DNA of 64,000 bases. Origin: Methylobacterium sp. Leaf99 (lineage in GTDB: Bacteria; Pseudomonadota; Alphaproteobacteria; Rhizobiales; Beijerinckiaceae). The stretch spans positions 186,181 to 250,180 of the forward strand of contig NZ_LMMU01000009.1 of assembly GCF_001422375.1 (NCBI RefSeq), read 5' to 3'. Shown here in pieces: positions 49,418-58,428 of the stretch (the stretch's first letter is position 1; each line of letters opens with the position of its first letter). A model generated the notes under the pieces. That model had not been told where the DNA came from and searched no databases. It saw nothing but the letters and a program-made list of their open reading frames with translations. The translations under genes and the position numbers were made by a program.

Positions 49418-50368
49418 TCACAGGAGCCCGCGCTCGGTCAGGTAGGCGCGGGCCACGGTCCCGGCCACGGCGCCCTCCACGGTGATGCGGGCGTTGAGGG
49501 CCCGCAGGGTCGCGGCGTCGAGGCCGGCGAAGATGCGGGCCAGCGCCGGCCGGATCTCGGGATGGCGCGTCAGAACCTCGGCCCGAATCACCGGCGCGAC
49601 CTCGTAGACGATCTGCGCGCCCTTCGGGTCGGCCATCACCACGAGGTCGAGGGCGTCGAGGGCCCCGTCGGTGCCGTAGACCATGCCGGCGTTGACGCCG
49701 CTGATGCCCTGCGCCGCCGCCCGCGCCGTCACCGCCGTGTCGCCGCCCGGCAGGCTGATGATCCGGTCGAGGGGCAGCCGGAAGCCGTAGGCCGCCTCGA
49801 AGGACGGCAGGGCGGCGGGGCTCTCGACGAATTCCGTCGAGGCGGCGAGGCGGATCTGCCCCCGCCCCACCGCGCCGGCGAAATCCGCCATGGTGGCGAG
49901 GTGTTCGCGGCGCGCCAGAGCGCCGTTGACGGCGATGAGCCAGGTGTTGTTGGCCGGCGCCCGATCGAGCCAGACAAGGCCGCGGGCGGCGTCCGCGCGG
50001 GCGATGGCGTGGAACGCGCCGTCCGATGTCTTCCAGGCCGGGTCCGTGACCGTATCGGTGAAAAAGGCGCCGTTGCCGGTGTATTCGGGGTAGAGATCGA
50101 CGGCGCCCGACAGGAGCGCGTCGCGCACGATGAGGGTCGGCCCGAGGCCGAGCTTGCGCACCACCCCGAGCCCCAGGGCCTCCAGGGCGAGGGCGATCAT
50201 CGCCCCCGTCAGGGCGCCCTCCGTATCGCTCTTCGAGGCGACCACCAGGGGCACGGCCGCCGAGGCGGGAGGGGGACCGGCGAGGCAGGATGCGGCGAGG
50301 CCGCCGAGGATGCCGCGCCGGGTTCGGGACGGGATTCGCGCTGCGGGTCGCCCTGCGGATTCGCGCAT
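49418..50368 (-). CDS. Osmoprotectant ABC transporter substrate-binding protein (OpuAC-like)
   Basis: A 316-residue periplasmic binding protein. A twin-arginine-like leader (RTRRGILGGLAASCLAG) precedes VASKSDTEGALTGAMIALAL, the aromatic DLYPEYTGNGAFF motif, and NTWLIAVNG and GGDTAVTARAAAQGISGV, all OpuAC/OsmX features. It would hand a quaternary amine (betaine, choline, carnitine or proline betaine) to the permeases downstream. ATG 50368 is taken over a GTG 12 nt upstream. A cytoplasmic ATPase partner is not encoded in this window. Confidence 0.9.
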   Translation of the reverse strand: MRESAGRPAARIPSRTRRGILGGLAASCLAGPPPASAAVPLVVASKSDTEGALTGAMIALALEALGLGVVRKLGLGPTLIVRDALLSGAVDLYPEYTGNGAFFTDTVTDPAWKTSDGAFHAIARADAARGLVWLDRAPANNTWLIAVNGALARREHLATMADFAGAVGRGQIRLAASTEFVESPAALPSFEAAYGFRLPLDRIISLPGGDTAVTARAAAQGISGVNAGMVYGTDGALDALDLVVMADPKGAQIVYEVAPVIRAEVLTRHPEIRPALARIFAGLDAATLRALNARITVEGAVAGTVARAYLTERGLL

Positions 50369-50530
50369 CAGTTTTCCCACGGGCCGCGATGCGCGCGCGC
50401 GCGGACCGCCGCCCGCGGCACGGGAGACGCAAATGTATCACTTCGTAACATCAACGCCCCGTCGGTGGCATCCGGAGGCAGCGAAGCGCTTGACACGCTC
50501 GACGGAACGGGCGACGGCTCGCTCAGTCCC

Positions 50531-50550
50531 GGAACGGTTCCAGCCGTTCC
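50531..50550. promoter_or_regulatory. Inverted repeat in the divergent gap before the receiver gene
   Basis: GGAACGG (50531-50537) and CCGTTCC (50544-50550) are a perfect 7-bp inverted repeat with a 6-nt spacer. It lies in the 311-bp gap between the binding-protein gene (leftward) and the receiver gene (rightward). It may be an operator; nothing else in the gap stands out to me. Confidence 0.4.
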
Positions 50551-50679
50551 GATATCTCGGCAAGGTTGTCGTGCGCACGGCCAAGGGTGGTCTCCACCTG
50601 CACCGAGGTCGATCTCAAGACTCGCCTTTGTAAACGGCGTTCCCGAACCCGGAACGGATCGAAGGGAAGAAGCCCCGGC

Positions 50680-51069
50680 GTGAGTGCTCAAGTGAACGAA
50701 GACCTTCTGAATGGGGCTCGCGTGCTTGTCGTCGAGGACGAGGCGGCGATCTCGATGCTTCTCGAAGACATGCTGCTCGATTTCGGTTGCACGGTGGTCG
50801 GGCCCGCAGCCCGCCTCTCGACTGCCCTCGAAATGGCGCAGGCCGAGAATTTCGAGGTGGCCATCCTCGACGTCAACGTCGCGGGCGAGCCGATCTATCC
50901 GGTGGCCGAGGCCATCGTGAAGCGCAACCTGCCCATCGTGTTCTCCACGGGGTACGGCGGCGCCGGCATCCGCGAGCCGTTCCGCGATCGCCCGGTGGTG
51001 CAGAAGCCGTTCAGCCAGGCCGATCTCAAGCGCACGCTGCTGGCCGCCGTCGCCGCCGCGCGGGCCTGA
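50680..51069 (+). CDS. Single-domain response regulator receiver
   Basis: A 129-residue CheY-like receiver with no output domain. Acidic pocket residues are in LVVEDEAAISML (Asp20/Glu21), the phosphoacceptor is Asp64 in VAILDVNVAG, the switch Ser/Thr is in FSTGYG (about 89-90), and the conserved Lys109 is in VVQKPFS. It likely acts by protein contact as a phosphate sink or adaptor. The start is GTG at 50680 with AGGGAAG upstream; GTG 50692 is possible. No histidine kinase is adjacent. Confidence 0.88.
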   Translation: MSAQVNEDLLNGARVLVVEDEAAISMLLEDMLLDFGCTVVGPAARLSTALEMAQAENFEVAILDVNVAGEPIYPVAEAIVKRNLPIVFSTGYGGAGIREPFRDRPVVQKPFSQADLKRTLLAAVAAARA

Positions 51070-51072
51070 TTC

Positions 51073-51468
51073 TCACTGCCCGTCCAGGGGAAACGCGTCG
51101 GCCACGTGGGCCGGCCAGCGCCCCGGGGCGACCAGCACCGCATCCGCCCGCAGGGTGAGCCCGGCGCAGGCCGGATGGGCCGTGATCCAGGCCCGGACCG
51201 CCCGCGAGAACCGGGCGCGCTTGCGCCCGTCGATGGCCGCGAGGGCCGTCGCCAGGGTGGCCCGCGCCTTCACCTCGACGAAGGCGACCGTGCGCCCGCG
51301 CCGCATCACCAGGTCGATCTCGCCGCCGGCGGCGCCGTAGCGCCGGGCCAGGGGCCAGTACCCCTTCAGCATCAGCGCCACGAGCGCCCGCGTCTCGCCC
51401 GACAGGCCGCGCCCGTGGGTGGCGTGCCGCCGGGCGGCGTCCTTCGGGGGACGCTCAGGCGTCGTCAT
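51073..51468 (-). CDS. yraN: YraN family (UPF0102) nuclease-fold protein
   Basis: A 131-residue protein of the YraN family, which has a PD-(D/E)XK nuclease fold. The key motif is [16 protein letters not shown] followed by [12 protein letters not shown]. The function in bacteria is not settled; Holliday-junction resolvase-like activity has been suggested. It overlaps the end of rsmI by 14 bp, the usual rsmI-yraN pairing. Intact by motif. Confidence 0.92.
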   Translation of the reverse strand: MTTPERPPKDAARRHATHGRGLSGETRALVALMLKGYWPLARRYGAAGGEIDLVMRRGRTVAFVEVKARATLATALAAIDGRKRARFSRAVRAWITAHPACAGLTLRADAVLVAPGRWPAHVADAFPLDGQ

Positions 51469-52420
51469 CGGTCCGCCGGGCAAGCGCCAGGGCGCGGGCA
51501 TAGACCACCCGGCGCGGCTGGCCGGTCTCGTCGGCCACCAGGGCGGCGGCGTCCTTGATGGAGTGTCGGGCGAGCGCCGCGTTCAGGGCCGCGTCGAGGC
51601 CCGCATCGGTCTCGGCCGCGTCGGGCGCGTCGGAGCCGGTGCCGATGATCACCACGATCTCGCCCCTCGGCGCCCCCTCCTCCGCGAAGGTCTCGGCGAG
51701 CCAGCCCAAAGTGCCGCGCCGGATGGTCTCGTAGAGCTTGGTCAATTCGCGGGCCACCGCCGCCGGGCGATTTGCGCCCAGGACCTCGGCCGCATCGACG
51801 AGCATCTCGGGCAGGCGGTGGGGCGATTCGAACAGCACCAGGGTGCCGGGGACCTGGGCCAGCGCTTCCAGGCGGTTGCGCCGCGCGCCCGCCTTCTGCG
51901 GTAGGAAGCCCTCGAAGAAGAACCGGTCGGTGGGCAGGCCGGCGGCGACGATGGCGGTCATCACCGCCGAGGGGCCGGGGATCGGCGTGATCCGGATGCC
52001 GGCCTCGATGGCCGCCTGGACGAGCTTGAAGCCGGGGTCCGACACCAGGGGCGTGCCGGCATCCGAGACCAGGGCCAGGGCCTCGCCGGCCTGCATCCGG
52101 GCGATCATCCGCTCGCGCACGGCGGCGTTGGAATGCTCGTGATAGGCGACCAGGGGCGTGGTGATCCCGTAATGCATCAGCAGGGTGCGGGTGACGCGGG
52201 TGTCCTCGGCCAGCACCGTGTCGGCCGCCGCCAGGGTGGCCAGGGTCCGGAACGACACGTCCTTGAGGTTGCCGATGGGGGTCGCCACCACGTGCAGGCC
52301 CGGATCGAGGGGCTCGGCCTCCGCCGCCAGACCGAAGGCCGTGAAGGTGGAGACGGGCTTGAGGCCCGCCACGGGGGCGTCCCGGCGCGGTCGGCCGGGC
52401 TTGTCGCTGCGCTGTGTCAT
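51455..52420 (-). CDS. rsmI: 16S rRNA (cytidine-1402 2'-O)-methyltransferase RsmI
   Basis: A 321-residue SAM-dependent methyltransferase that modifies C1402 in the ribosomal P site. [51 protein letters not shown] and [19 protein letters not shown] are the family motifs. ATG 52420 gives the family size; a longer in-frame reading upstream lacks family character. It is divergent from the LpoA-like lipoprotein across a 116-bp gap. Confidence 0.95.
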   Translation of the reverse strand: MTQRSDKPGRPRRDAPVAGLKPVSTFTAFGLAAEAEPLDPGLHVVATPIGNLKDVSFRTLATLAAADTVLAEDTRVTRTLLMHYGITTPLVAYHEHSNAAVRERMIARMQAGEALALVSDAGTPLVSDPGFKLVQAAIEAGIRITPIPGPSAVMTAIVAAGLPTDRFFFEGFLPQKAGARRNRLEALAQVPGTLVLFESPHRLPEMLVDAAEVLGANRPAAVARELTKLYETIRRGTLGWLAETFAEEGAPRGEIVVIIGTGSDAPDAAETDAGLDAALNAALARHSIKDAAALVADETGQPRRVVYARALALARRTDDDA

Positions 52421-52536
52421 GGGGCGACCATGCCATGCCGGCCCCCCGGTGCGGAATGTCCGCGTCCACCGGCACGCACATTTACTTTTCCGGGCCACAC
52501 TCCCAACCTGGACTTTCGGCGACAGGGGGGCTCGCG

Positions 52537-53781
52537 ATGGCGCGCGCGACGGGGCGACTCACGGGGCTGGTCGGCATGGGCGCCGTCGCCCTGACCCTGG
52601 CCGGCTGCATCGGCGGCCCGGATGGCGGTCCGCGCTCGGGCCGCCGGGCACCGCCCGTGGTGGCCGAGGCGCCTCCGGCCGACGGCCTGCCGCCGGGCGA
52701 GACCGGCGTTCCGGGGCCGGCCTCGCCCGGCACCCGGATCGGCACCGGCTCCGTCAAGGTCGCCCTGGTGGTGCCGCTGACCGGCCCGGGCGCGACGGTG
52801 GGGGCGGCACTCCGCAACGCCGCCGAGCTCGCCATGGAGGATTTCCAGAAGCCAGACCTCCAGATCCTGGTGAAGGACGACCGCGGCACGCCCGACGGCG
52901 CCCGCGAGGCGGCGCAGGCGGCCCTGGCCGATGGGGCCGAACTGGTGCTGGGGCCGCTCTTCGCCGCCAACGTCCAGGCGGCCGCCGGGCCGACGCGGGC
53001 GGCGGGCAAGCCCGTCATCGCCTTCTCCACGGATGCGGCGGTGGCGGCGCGCGGCGTCTACCTCCTCAGCTTCCTGCCCCAGGCGGAGGTCGACCGCATC
53101 GTCGACGAGGCCGTGGCCAAGGGCCGGCGCTCCTTCGCGGCCCTGATCCCGGAGAACAGCTACGGCAACGCCGTCGAGGCGCAGTTCCGCGAGGCGGTGG
53201 CGCGAAAGGGCGCCCGCCTCGTCGGCATCGAGCGCTACGCAGCCGGCAATCCCGGCCCGGCGGTGGGGCGGCTCTCCGGCCTGATCACGGGTGGCGGCGC
53301 CCAGGCCGATGCCCTGTTCCTGCCCGACACGCCCGACGGCTTGGCCGCCCTCGATCCGGTGCTCGCCAAGGCCGGGTTCTCGCCGACCCGGGTCCGGCCG
53401 CTGGGCACCGCCGTGTGGAACGATCCCCGCGCCTTCGCCCTGCCCTCCCTCCAGGGCGGCTGGTTCGCGGCCCCCGACGCGGCGGGTTTTTCGAACTTCT
53501 CCCAGCGCTATCAGGCGCGCTTCGGTGCGGTGCCGCCGCGCGTGGCGACGCTCGCCTACGACGCCGTGTCGCTCACGGCGGCGCTCAGCCGGCAGTTCGG
53601 CTCGCAGCGCTTCGCCGACACCACGCTCACCAACCCGTCGGGCTTCTCCGGCGTCGACGGCACCTTCCGGTTCCGCCCCGACGGCCCGAGCGACCGGACC
53701 CTCGCCGTCTACGAGGTCCGCAGCGGCGCCCCGGCGGTGGTCAGCCCGGCGCCTCGGGTTCTCGGTCCTTCCGGCACCTAG
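52537..53781 (+). CDS. LpoA-like penicillin-binding-protein activator lipoprotein
   Basis: A 414-residue outer-membrane-type lipoprotein. The signal ends in the lipobox LAGC (VGMGAVALTLAGCIGGPDGG). The rest is a periplasmic-binding-protein fold related to the LpoA/YraM N-terminal domain: VALVVPLTGPGATVGAALRN, ELVLGPLFAANVQAAAGPTR, IPENSYGNAVEAQFRE. LpoA stimulates class A PBPs in gamma-proteobacteria; the role in alphaproteobacteria is less clear. The neighbours rsmI and yraN match the yraL-yraM-yraN context. GGGGGG precedes ATG 52537. Confidence 0.85.
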   Translation: MARATGRLTGLVGMGAVALTLAGCIGGPDGGPRSGRRAPPVVAEAPPADGLPPGETGVPGPASPGTRIGTGSVKVALVVPLTGPGATVGAALRNAAELAMEDFQKPDLQILVKDDRGTPDGAREAAQAALADGAELVLGPLFAANVQAAAGPTRAAGKPVIAFSTDAAVAARGVYLLSFLPQAEVDRIVDEAVAKGRRSFAALIPENSYGNAVEAQFREAVARKGARLVGIERYAAGNPGPAVGRLSGLITGGGAQADALFLPDTPDGLAALDPVLAKAGFSPTRVRPLGTAVWNDPRAFALPSLQGGWFAAPDAAGFSNFSQRYQARFGAVPPRVATLAYDAVSLTAALSRQFGSQRFADTTLTNPSGFSGVDGTFRFRPDGPSDRTLAVYEVRSGAPAVVSPAPRVLGPSGT

Positions 53782-53782
53782 G

Positions 53783-54961
53783 TCACGCGGCCAGCGCCGC
53801 CACGACGGAATTGAGCACCGGCGCCCCGCGCGGGGTCGCGGCGATGCGGCCGTCGGTGCGTCGGGCGAGGAGGCCGTCGGCGACGAGGCCGTCGACGCGG
53901 GCGGCGTCGAGGGCGCGGCCCTTGAGCGCCGCGTAGCGGGCCGGGTCGATGCCCTCCGCGAGGCGCAGGCCCATCATCAGGAATTCGTCGCCCTGGTCGG
54001 CCGCCGACAGGATCTCCGTCTCAACGATGCCGTGGCCGTCGCGCTCGACCTGCGCGAGCCACGCCTCCGGCGCCCGCTCGGTGACGGTGCCGAGGCGCCC
54101 GTCCGGCGCCACGAGGCGGCCATGGGCGCCGGGGCCGATGCCCGCATACTCGCCGTAGCGCCAGTACAGCAGGTTGTGGCGCGACTGCGCGCCGGGGCGG
54201 GCGTGGTTGGAGATCTCGTAGGAGGACAATCCGGCCCGGTCGCAGACCTCCTGGGTCACGTCGTAGAGGGCGCGGGCATGGTCGTCGTCCGGCGGCACGA
54301 GCCGGCCGGCGGCGGCGAGGCCGAAGAACGGCGTGCCGGGCTCGATGGTGAGCTGGTAGAGCGACAGGTGCTCGGCCGCCCGGGCGATGGCCTCCCCGAG
54401 TTCGGCGCGCCAGGCCGCGACGCCCTGGTCCGGCCGGGCGTAGATGAGGTCGAACGAGTACCGCTCGAAATGGGTGGCCGCCACCGCCACCGCCGCCATG
54501 GCTTCCCGCGCCGTGTGCATCCGGCCGAGGGCCTTGAGGGAAGCGTCGTCCATGGCCTGGACGCCGAGGGACACCCGGTTGACCCCCGCCGCCCGGTAGC
54601 CGCGAAACCGCTCGGCCTCGACGCTGGTCGGATTGGCCTCGAGGGTGATCTCGACGTCGGGCGCCGTGGCCCAGGCGCCCGCTATGGCGTCGAGCAGTCC
54701 CGCCACGGTGGCGGGGCGCATGAGGGAGGGCGTGCCGCCGCCGAGGAACACGCTGGAGACCGTGCGGCCCGGTGTCCGCGCGGCCATGTGGGCGATCTCG
54801 GCCCGGAAGGCGGCGAGGTAGCGGCCCTCGTCCACGGGCGCGTGGCGCACGTGGCTGTTGAAGTCGCAATACGGGCACTTCGCGGCGCAGAAGGGCCAAT
54901 GGACGTAGACCCCGAAGCCCGCGTCGCGGGTCGGATGGTCCGGGCCTGTCGGTTCGGTCAT
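53783..54961 (-). CDS. hemW: Radical SAM heme chaperone HemW
   Basis: A 392-residue radical SAM protein of the HemW family, thought to insert heme into respiratory enzymes rather than oxidise coproporphyrinogen. The cluster motif CAAKCPYC with preceding YVHWPF is intact, followed by SSVFLGGGTPSLM, SLGVQAMDDASLKALGR and SFDLIYARPDQ, then LTIEPGTPF. ATG 54961 is chosen as it starts just before the conserved core. Its stop lies 1 bp from the end of the convergent LpoA-like gene. Confidence 0.93.
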   Translation of the reverse strand: MTEPTGPDHPTRDAGFGVYVHWPFCAAKCPYCDFNSHVRHAPVDEGRYLAAFRAEIAHMAARTPGRTVSSVFLGGGTPSLMRPATVAGLLDAIAGAWATAPDVEITLEANPTSVEAERFRGYRAAGVNRVSLGVQAMDDASLKALGRMHTAREAMAAVAVAATHFERYSFDLIYARPDQGVAAWRAELGEAIARAAEHLSLYQLTIEPGTPFFGLAAAGRLVPPDDDHARALYDVTQEVCDRAGLSSYEISNHARPGAQSRHNLLYWRYGEYAGIGPGAHGRLVAPDGRLGTVTERAPEAWLAQVERDGHGIVETEILSAADQGDEFLMMGLRLAEGIDPARYAALKGRALDAARVDGLVADGLLARRTDGRIAATPRGAPVLNSVVAALAA

Positions 54962-55245
54962 GGCCGCGATGTGCGCGCGCGCGGGGCGTTTGGCAATCCC
55001 GGCCGCGCCGTCGCCGTGGCGTCCGCCTGTGTCGAACTGAGCCATCGCGGGCTCTTTTTCTGTGCGAAGACGATGATGCGCTTCAGGCAAGATTAACCAA
55101 GTCCATGCTTACTCACAGACACTTACGGTAAATCGTTCCCTCCACGGTGATCCCCGATCCGTCGTCAGGCCCGCGCGGTGCGTCCGCGCGGACAGGGCTC
55201 GGGCAGGGCTGCCCGAACGGGACCTGCGTAACGAGTCGAGTCCCC

Positions 55246-56379
55246 ATGACCTATGTCGCGCTCCGCTCGCGCCGCTCCCCTCGGCAGGAAACCCGCCGCC
55301 GCCGCAACCGCGTGCTGCTGGCCGCCTCGGTGGGGGCCCTCGGCCTCGTCGGCGCCGGGCTGACGGGCTGGGGCGAGACCACCCCGCCGCCCGTGAGCGT
55401 CGCGGTCGCACCCGAGGCGGCGCCGGCGCGCGGGCTCCCCGCCGATTACGCCTGGATGCTCGATCCCACGCCCGCCCTCGGCAGCGCCCTCGCCTCCGTG
55501 CCCCTGGCATCGGGCTTCCAGCGGGCCGACGCGGCGCCTGCCGTGGAGTCCCGGATCGCCGCCGCCGAACCACCGCCCGCGACCGTCATGCCGGCGGCTC
55601 AAACCGCCGCAGTCGCCCGGATCGCCGCGGCGCAGCCGCGCCCGCAGCAACCCGCCGCCGCTCTTCCGCGCGCCGAGCAGGTCGCCGTCTCGATCCCCTT
55701 GCCCATCCCCCTGCCGGTGCCGCGGCCGCCGGAGTTCCGGCGCGCGCCCGTCGCCGTCACCGCGCGGCTCACCCGGCGTCCGGCCCTGCCCTCGACCCAG
55801 AGCGTGTTCCGGGCGGCGGGCGTCGAGGAACCGTCCCTGTTCGACCGCATCTTCGGCGACGCCCCGGCCCCCACGGCCTACGCGTCCGTGGACGGCGCCT
55901 CGGAGGCGATCCCGTCGCGCCAGCGCCTCGTTCCCGCCCCGACCCTGGGTGTCGGCATTGCGGTCTACGACATCACCGCCGGGCGGGTGACCCTGCCCAA
56001 CGGCGAGGTGCTGGAGGCGCATTCGGGCCTCGGGCCGAGCCAGGACAATCCGCGCAACGTCCACCTCACCATGCGGGGCGCGACGCCGCCCGGCACCTAC
56101 GACCTGCGCGAGCGCGAGGCCCTGTTCCACGGGGTGCGGGCGATCCGCCTCAACCCCGTGGGCGGCCCCGGCGCGATCCACGGCCGCGTCGGCCTCCTCG
56201 CCCACACCTACATGCTGGGACCGAGCGGCGCCTCCAACGGCTGCGTGGTGTTTCGCGATTACAACCGCTTCCTGCAGGCGTATCTCCGCGGCGAGGTCCA
56301 GCGCCTCGTGGTGGTGGCCGGCAACGGCCAGGACGGACCGCCCTCGGGCGGGCGCCGCTACGGCCTGGCGAGCCGGTAG
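55246..56379 (+). CDS. DUF2778 / Tlde1-like L,D-transpeptidase-family protein
   Basis: A 377-residue protein with a membrane or signal anchor (RVLLAASVGALGLVGAGLTG, about residues 18-37), a long Ala/Pro-rich linker (to about 250) and a C-terminal DUF2778 domain. Domain motifs are VYDITAGRVTLPNGEVLEAH, VHLTMRGATPPGTYDLRERE, GLLAHTYMLGPSGASNGCVV and RLVVVAGNG; His and Cys of HTYML/SNGC are the likely catalytic pair. DUF2778 is related to Tlde1 peptidoglycan enzymes of type VI secretion, but no secretion genes are here, so a housekeeping wall role is more likely (inference). It lies between hemW and rdgB in the opposite direction. Confidence 0.8.
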   Translation: MTYVALRSRRSPRQETRRRRNRVLLAASVGALGLVGAGLTGWGETTPPPVSVAVAPEAAPARGLPADYAWMLDPTPALGSALASVPLASGFQRADAAPAVESRIAAAEPPPATVMPAAQTAAVARIAAAQPRPQQPAAALPRAEQVAVSIPLPIPLPVPRPPEFRRAPVAVTARLTRRPALPSTQSVFRAAGVEEPSLFDRIFGDAPAPTAYASVDGASEAIPSRQRLVPAPTLGVGIAVYDITAGRVTLPNGEVLEAHSGLGPSQDNPRNVHLTMRGATPPGTYDLREREALFHGVRAIRLNPVGGPGAIHGRVGLLAHTYMLGPSGASNGCVVFRDYNRFLQAYLRGEVQRLVVVAGNGQDGPPSGGRRYGLASR

Positions 56380-56395
56380 GGAGGCTGCCGCCGCC

Positions 56396-57031
56396 TCAGC
56401 CCGGCCGCCGCAGGCAGGCCTGGGCCAGGAGCACGAAGGCGCGGGCCCGGTGCGAGAGGGCGTCGCCCGTGGCCCAGTCGACGCCGTGTTTTTCTTCCGA
56501 AGAGATCTCCCCGAAGGTGCGGTCGTGGCCGTCGGGCAGGAACAGCGGGTCGTAGCCGAACCCGCTGGTGCCGCGCGGCGGCACGATCTGGCCGAACACC
56601 CGGCCCTCGAAGGTCTCGGTGTGGCCGTCGGGCCAGGCGATGACGAGGGCGGAGACGAAGTGCGCCCGGCGGGTGGTGTCGCCGCGCTTCTCCATCTCGG
56701 CCGCGACCCGGGCCATGGCCCCGCCGAAATCCTTGGATTCCCCGGCCCAGCGCGCCGAGAACAGGCCGGGCGCGCCGTCGAGGGCGTTCACGCACAGGCC
56801 CGAATCGTCGGCGAAGGCCGGCAGACCCGAGGCGGCGGCGGCCGCGTTCGCCTTGATGGCGGCGTTCTCCGAGAACATCGTGCCGGTCTCGTCGGGCTCG
56901 GGCAGGCCGAGTTCCCCGGCCGAGATTGCCTCGACCCCGAACGGGCCCAGCAATTCCCGCATCTCCACGAGCTTGCCGGCATTGTGGGTCGCGATGACGA
57001 TCCGGCCCGAGAGGATGCGGTGCTGGCTCAT
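56396..57031 (-). CDS. rdgB: RdgB/HAM1 non-canonical purine NTP pyrophosphatase
   Basis: A 211-residue house-cleaning enzyme that hydrolyses XTP, ITP and dITP to monophosphates. Family motifs: [54 protein letters not shown] and [14 protein letters not shown]. The ATG overlaps the rph stop by 4 bp (ATGA), so rph and rdgB are coupled, the common arrangement beside hrcA in alphaproteobacteria. Nothing unusual. Confidence 0.96.
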   Translation of the reverse strand: MSQHRILSGRIVIATHNAGKLVEMRELLGPFGVEAISAGELGLPEPDETGTMFSENAAIKANAAAAASGLPAFADDSGLCVNALDGAPGLFSARWAGESKDFGGAMARVAAEMEKRGDTTRRAHFVSALVIAWPDGHTETFEGRVFGQIVPPRGTSGFGYDPLFLPDGHDRTFGEISSEEKHGVDWATGDALSHRARAFVLLAQACLRRPG

Positions 57032-57771
57032 GCGGAGACCTTCTTGTCGGGGGCCGGCTGCGCCAGCGCCTGTTTCTGGAGGGCGACGAGGCGCTCGGTG
57101 CCGCCCTTGGCGAGACGCAGGAGGGCGAGGAGCTCCTCCTCCGAGAACGGCTTGCCCTCGGCGGTGCCCTGGACCTCGACGAGGCCGCCGGACCCGGTGA
57201 TCACGAAGTTGGCGTCGGTCTCGGCGCCCGAATCCTCGGCGTAGTCGAGGTCGAGCACGGGCACGCCCTTGACGATGCCGCAGGACACCGCCGCCACGTG
57301 CTCGCGCAGGGGGTCGACGGAGATGATCGAGCGGGCGCGCATCCAGGAAAAGCAATCGTGCAGGGCCACCCAGGCGCCCGTGATGGCGGCCGTGCGGGTG
57401 CCGCCATCGGCCTGGATCACGTCGCAATCGACGGTGATCTGGCGCTCGCCCATGGCCGGCAGGTTGGTGACGGCCCGCAGGGATCGGCCGATGAGGCGCT
57501 GGATCTCCTGGGTCCGGCCCGAGGGCTTGCCGGAATTCACCTCCCGCCGCGTGCGCTCGTGGGTGGCGCGGGGCAGCATGGAATACTCGGCCGTGATCCA
57601 GCCCTTGCCAGAGCCGCGCAGCCACGGCGGGCCGCGTTCCTCCAGGGAGGCCGTGCACAGCACCCTGGTCTCGCCGAAGGTGACGAGGCAGGAGCCTTCG
57701 GCGTAGCGGGCGACGGCGCGCTCGAGGGTGACGGTGCGCAATTCGTCGTTGGCGCGCTTCGAGGGCCGCAT
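57028..57771 (-). CDS. rph: Ribonuclease PH
   Basis: A 247-residue phosphorolytic 3'-5' exoribonuclease for tRNA 3' ends. Motifs: [80 protein letters not shown] and [19 protein letters not shown]. Length is typical (about 240). It starts the rph-rdgB operon and is separated from the histidine-rich gene by a terminator at 57845-57868. Confidence 0.97.
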   Translation of the reverse strand: MRPSKRANDELRTVTLERAVARYAEGSCLVTFGETRVLCTASLEERGPPWLRGSGKGWITAEYSMLPRATHERTRREVNSGKPSGRTQEIQRLIGRSLRAVTNLPAMGERQITVDCDVIQADGGTRTAAITGAWVALHDCFSWMRARSIISVDPLREHVAAVSCGIVKGVPVLDLDYAEDSGAETDANFVITGSGGLVEVQGTAEGKPFSEEELLALLRLAKGGTERLVALQKQALAQPAPDKKVSA

Positions 57772-57844
57772 CGCCGCTCTCCCGGTTGAGTGTCAGGACG
57801 CGGCTCTTAGGCGCCGGGGCTGTGTCCGGCAACGCCCCCAACGG

Positions 57845-57868
57845 AAAAGGGCGCCCCATGGGGCGCCC
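57845..57868 (-). terminator. Intrinsic terminator of the histidine-rich gene
   Basis: On the minus strand a perfect 9-bp stem (57860-57868 with 57849-57857) is followed by TTTT (complement of 57845-57848), 15 bp past the gene at 57883. It isolates the histidine-rich gene from rph. Confidence 0.8.
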
Positions 57869-57882
57869 CTCGCGAAAACGTC

Positions 57883-58200
57883 TTAGTAGAAGTGGCGGCG
57901 GCCGTAGCCGTGGTGGTGGCCGCGGTGATGACCGAAGTGACGGCCGTAATGGCGACCCCGGTGGTGGCCGAAATGATGGCCGAAGTGGCGGCGGTGGCCG
58001 AAATGACGGTGGTGATGATGGTGGCGGCGCCCATAGCCGTACTGGACCTGCGTGAGGCCGGCGGCCGGGCCGGCGACCTCGGTGGAGACCATGGCGGGGG
58101 CCGCCTGGGCGCCCTGGGGGGCGGCGACGAACAGGGCGCCGATCATCGCCAGCACGATGGCCAGCGACCGGAGGGGGCCGGAACGGGAGGTGTTTCGCAT
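57883..58200 (-). CDS. Small secreted histidine-rich protein
   Basis: A 105-residue exported protein I do not recognise as a named family. A clear signal peptide ([20 protein letters not shown], then AQAA) precedes a short spacer and a C-terminal half of about 50 residues holding 20 His, with Gly, Arg, Phe and Tyr: motifs [13 protein letters not shown] and [13 protein letters not shown]. Such tails bind Ni, Zn or Cu and could serve as a metal buffer (inference). GGAGATACAC precedes the ATG. The gene is flanked by its own terminator and is divergent from hrcA, so it is a separate unit. Confidence 0.8.
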   Translation of the reverse strand: MRNTSRSGPLRSLAIVLAMIGALFVAAPQGAQAAPAMVSTEVAGPAAGLTQVQYGYGRRHHHHHRHFGHRRHFGHHFGHHRGRHYGRHFGHHRGHHHGYGRRHFY

Positions 58201-58428
58201 GTGTATCTCCTGACGTGGCACCGCCGCGCCGGCCTCGGGCAAGGCCGGACGGGTGAGCGGTATGGAACGCACCATGCGCCGGGACGGCTTCATCGGGCAG
58301 CGATTTTTATTTTCGCGGGTCCCGCCGCGTCCGCGGATTAAACCCGGCCCGTCCGCCGGGGCCGCGTCCCGACGGCGCCTTGTGGAAAGGCCCCCGGCCG
58401 GACACAATCGGGGCCCAGGGAAACCATC

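Noticed and set aside
50531-50560. EcfG (general stress) promoter GGAAC-N16/17-CGTT
   Set aside because: The CGTT in this stretch is only 9 nt from GGAAC, and no correctly spaced partner was found.
55246-56379. Type VI secretion effector (Tlde1) with immunity gene
   Set aside because: No Tdi1-like immunity gene or secretion gene is nearby; neighbours are hemW and rdgB. DUF2778 proteins are also widespread as chromosomal wall proteins.
58341-58428. CIRCE element controlling hrcA
   Set aside because: No TTAGCACTC-N9-GAGTGCTAA-like sequence is present in the gap.
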